A DNA stretch of 6,752 nt, taken from Bacteroidales bacterium (GTDB lineage Bacteria > Bacteroidota > Bacteroidia > Bacteroidales > GCA-2711565). Below the pieces are notes generated by a model, which was not told the DNA's origin, did not search any database, and worked only from the letters and a program-made list of their open reading frames with translations. The position numbers and the translations under genes are program-made. Of the stretch, positions 5,961 through 6,752 are shown in pieces; the stretch's first letter is position 1, and the number at the start of each line of letters is the position of its first letter. The DNA lies in NCBI GenBank assembly GCA_029938505.1, contig JAOZUV010000112.1, positions 1 through 6,752 on the forward strand. Reading direction: 5' to 3'.

Positions 5961-6752
5961 TTATTTTTTAAGATTGTACTTAACAATGAAGTCGTCGACA
6001 ATTTCTTCAAGGTTAGGATCACCAATTTCTTGTAGATCATAATAAACTCTTGTGTTTGGTTTGTCGATTTTAATGATACGGTTTAAGTCGATTGGAGTTC
6101 CAATAACCACTGCATCACAGTCTACATTATTAATAGTAGTTTCAAGGTCTTTTAATTGTTGTGCACCATATCCCATAGCTGGTAATAATGTACCAATGTT
6201 AGGATAAATTTCAAATGTTTCTGAAAGTTTACCAACAGTAAAAGGACGAGGGTCAATTAATTCAGCAGCACCAAATTTCTTAGCTGCAACAGTACCTGCA
6301 CCTAATTTCATTTCGCCGTGAGTTAATGTTGGTCCATCTTCTACAACCAATACTTTTTTACCTCTAATTAGTTCAGGGTTGTCAACTTTAATTGGAGACG
6401 CACCATCAACAACGATAGCATTAGGAGCTACTTTTGCAATATTATCGCGAACTATTTGAATTGCATCAGCATCCGCAGTATCCATTTTATTGATAACAGC
6501 AACATCCGCTAAACGCAAAGTAACCTCACCTGGATAGTAAGATAATTCGTGTCCCGGGCGATGTGGGTCAACAACTGTAATATTTAAATCTGGAGCATAG
6601 AATGGGAAGTCATTGTTTCCACCATCCCAAAGTACTACGTCACATCCATCAGGATCAACTTCAGCAGCTCTTAAGATTGCTTCATAATCAACACCAGCAT
6701 AAATTACGTTTCCACGAACTACATGTGGTTCGTATTCTTCCATTTCTTCAAC
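5961..6752 (-). CDS. Cyclic 2,3-diphosphoglycerate synthetase-like GTPase (COG2403 type), C-terminal part
   Basis: This is the last 263 or so residues of a larger protein. The reading frame stays open to the window edge, adding V-E-E before the internal methionine at 6743, and the family is about 440-460 residues long, so roughly 180 N-terminal residues lie outside. From the internal Met, visible motifs are LWDGGNNDFPFY (38-49), DPHRPGHELSYYPGE (59-73), the GTPase-like NKMD (85-88), VEDGPTLTHGEMKLGAG (134-150), MGYGAQQLKDL (190-200) and GTPIDLNRII (215-224). These fit proteins annotated as predicted GTPase or cyclic 2,3-diphosphoglycerate synthetase. That activity was shown in methanogenic archaea, and whether bacterial members make the same compound is unclear. 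The sequence is well conserved and soluble, with no membrane segment. Its own terminator separates it from carA, so a shared operon is unlikely. The family call is firm; the function is not. Confidence 0.85.
   Translation of the reverse strand, partial: VEEMEEYEPHVVRGNVIYAGVDYEAILRAAEVDPDGCDVVLWDGGNNDFPFYAPDLNITVVDPHRPGHELSYYPGEVTLRLADVAVINKMDTADADAIQIVRDNIAKVAPNAIVVDGASPIKVDNPELIRGKKVLVVEDGPTLTHGEMKLGAGTVAAKKFGAAELIDPRPFTVGKLSETFEIYPNIGTLLPAMGYGAQQLKDLETTINNVDCDAVVIGTPIDLNRIIKIDKPNTRVYYDLQEIGDPNLEEIVDDFIVKYNLKK

Overview
The window comes from an AT-rich member of the Bacteroidota, most likely a Bacteroidales/Marinilabiliales-type anaerobe or environmental relative. The evidence is the CarB sequence type, the E. 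coli-like PyrB, the lack of Shine-Dalgarno sequences before the starts, a TAnnTTTG-type promoter before pyrB, and a standalone 23S-IVP-type four-helix-bundle gene. The taxonomic call is an inference from protein motifs recalled from memory; no search was run.

Every gene reads on the minus strand, so transcription runs from high to low coordinates. First comes the C-terminal part of a COG2403-type GTPase / cyclic 2,3-diphosphoglycerate synthetase-like protein (5961-6752, cut by the window edge), closed by a good intrinsic terminator (5927-5954). A leader carrying a 32-bp perfect palindrome (5861-5892) then leads into carA (4756-5847). A small four-helix-bundle gene (4388-4744) is wedged between carA and carB with 11- and 32-bp gaps. 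carB (1131-4355) follows. Its stop codon directly abuts a long hairpin with a T-tract (1071-1130), and a second perfect hairpin follows (1030-1061). After a 206-bp gap with a probable promoter comes pyrB (16-924), whose stop overlaps the ATG of a further gene that is cut off at position 1, probably pyrI.

Together carA, carB and pyrB encode the first two steps of de novo pyrimidine synthesis. CarA strips ammonia from glutamine, CarB makes carbamoyl phosphate (also a precursor of arginine), and PyrB joins it to aspartate.

The core enzymes are ordinary and look intact. The parts worth a second look are the four-helix-bundle gene inside carAB, a CarB that reads like eukaryotic CPS1 down to several residues of its allosteric pocket, and two distant intergenic palindromes that are diverged copies of one repeat family with paired, compensatory changes. 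I see no phage, CRISPR, insertion sequence, rRNA or tRNA. I do not see a convincing wholly new system here.
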